This document shows, piece by piece, positions 14,777 to 14,801 of a stretch of 14,801 bases of DNA (the first letter of the stretch is position 1; the number at the start of each line of letters is the position of its first letter). The notes under the pieces were generated by a model that worked only from the letters and a program-made list of their open reading frames with translations, searched no databases and was not told the origin of the DNA. Location of the stretch: NCBI GenBank assembly GCA_012514925.1, contig JAAYZI010000231.1:1-14801 (forward strand), in the 5' to 3' direction. Source of the stretch: Deltaproteobacteria bacterium. Its GTDB lineage: Bacteria; Bdellovibrionota_C; UBA2361; JAAYZI01. The translations under genes were made by a program, and so were the position numbers.

Positions 14777-14801
14777 TAGGCGCGGTTCCGATTAAACTAA
14801 A

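Noticed and set aside
1..14801. tRNA, rRNA, CRISPR array, insertion sequence, or transposase
   Set aside because: No cloverleaf-like segment, regularly spaced repeat array, transposase-like protein or IS-type terminal repeat pair was found on either strand by eye.

Overview
This window comes from a diderm (Gram-negative-type) bacterium: it encodes an outer-membrane Omp85 barrel joined to an inner-membrane-anchored TamB region. The order glyA-nrdR-(rib genes)-nusB is one I associate with deltaproteobacterial-grade lineages (Desulfobacterota, Myxococcota, Bdellovibrionota, SAR324-like). The phylum is an inference from gene order only; no rRNA or other phylogenetic marker is present.

Positions 1-5005 hold a tightly packed housekeeping operon on the + strand. 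It runs glyA (serine hydroxymethyltransferase), nrdR (ribonucleotide reductase repressor), ribE (riboflavin synthase), ribBA (fused DHBP synthase/GTP cyclohydrolase II), ribH (lumazine synthase) and nusB (antitermination factor). The set links one-carbon, dNTP and flavin metabolism to transcription. It is unusual in two ways: ribD is missing between nrdR and ribE, and the RibB half of RibBA has lost a normally invariant metal-binding histidine (Gln147). So the riboflavin pathway cannot be completed from this cluster alone.

Positions 5006-8091 hold a short perfect palindrome and then two minus-strand genes. The upstream one is a degenerate GT2-like protein with a TPR-like tail; the downstream one is a polytopic GT-C-like membrane protein with a C-terminal sandwich-like domain. 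They probably form a two-gene envelope-glycan or cell-surface operon of unknown role.

Positions 8092-8942 hold a regulatory gap of about 370 bp and then an orphan 159-residue protein on the + strand. The gap contains a symmetric promoter-like inverted repeat and a perfect 26-bp inverted repeat with a 2-nt loop. The core of that palindrome recurs, with one base changed, downstream of nusB. The orphan has an uncharged N-terminal 49 residues and a Gly/Trp/Phe-rich amphipathic C-terminus.

Positions 9035-14776 hold one 1913-codon minus-strand gene whose product joins a complete TamB-like protein (inner-membrane anchor, long beta-rich AsmA/TamB repeat region, DUF490-type C-terminus) directly to a TamA/BamA-like protein (about six POTRA-like repeats plus a 16-stranded-type Omp85 barrel). 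In other bacteria these are two proteins forming the translocation and assembly module. Here one chain appears to run from the inner membrane to the outer membrane. This is the most striking feature of the window.
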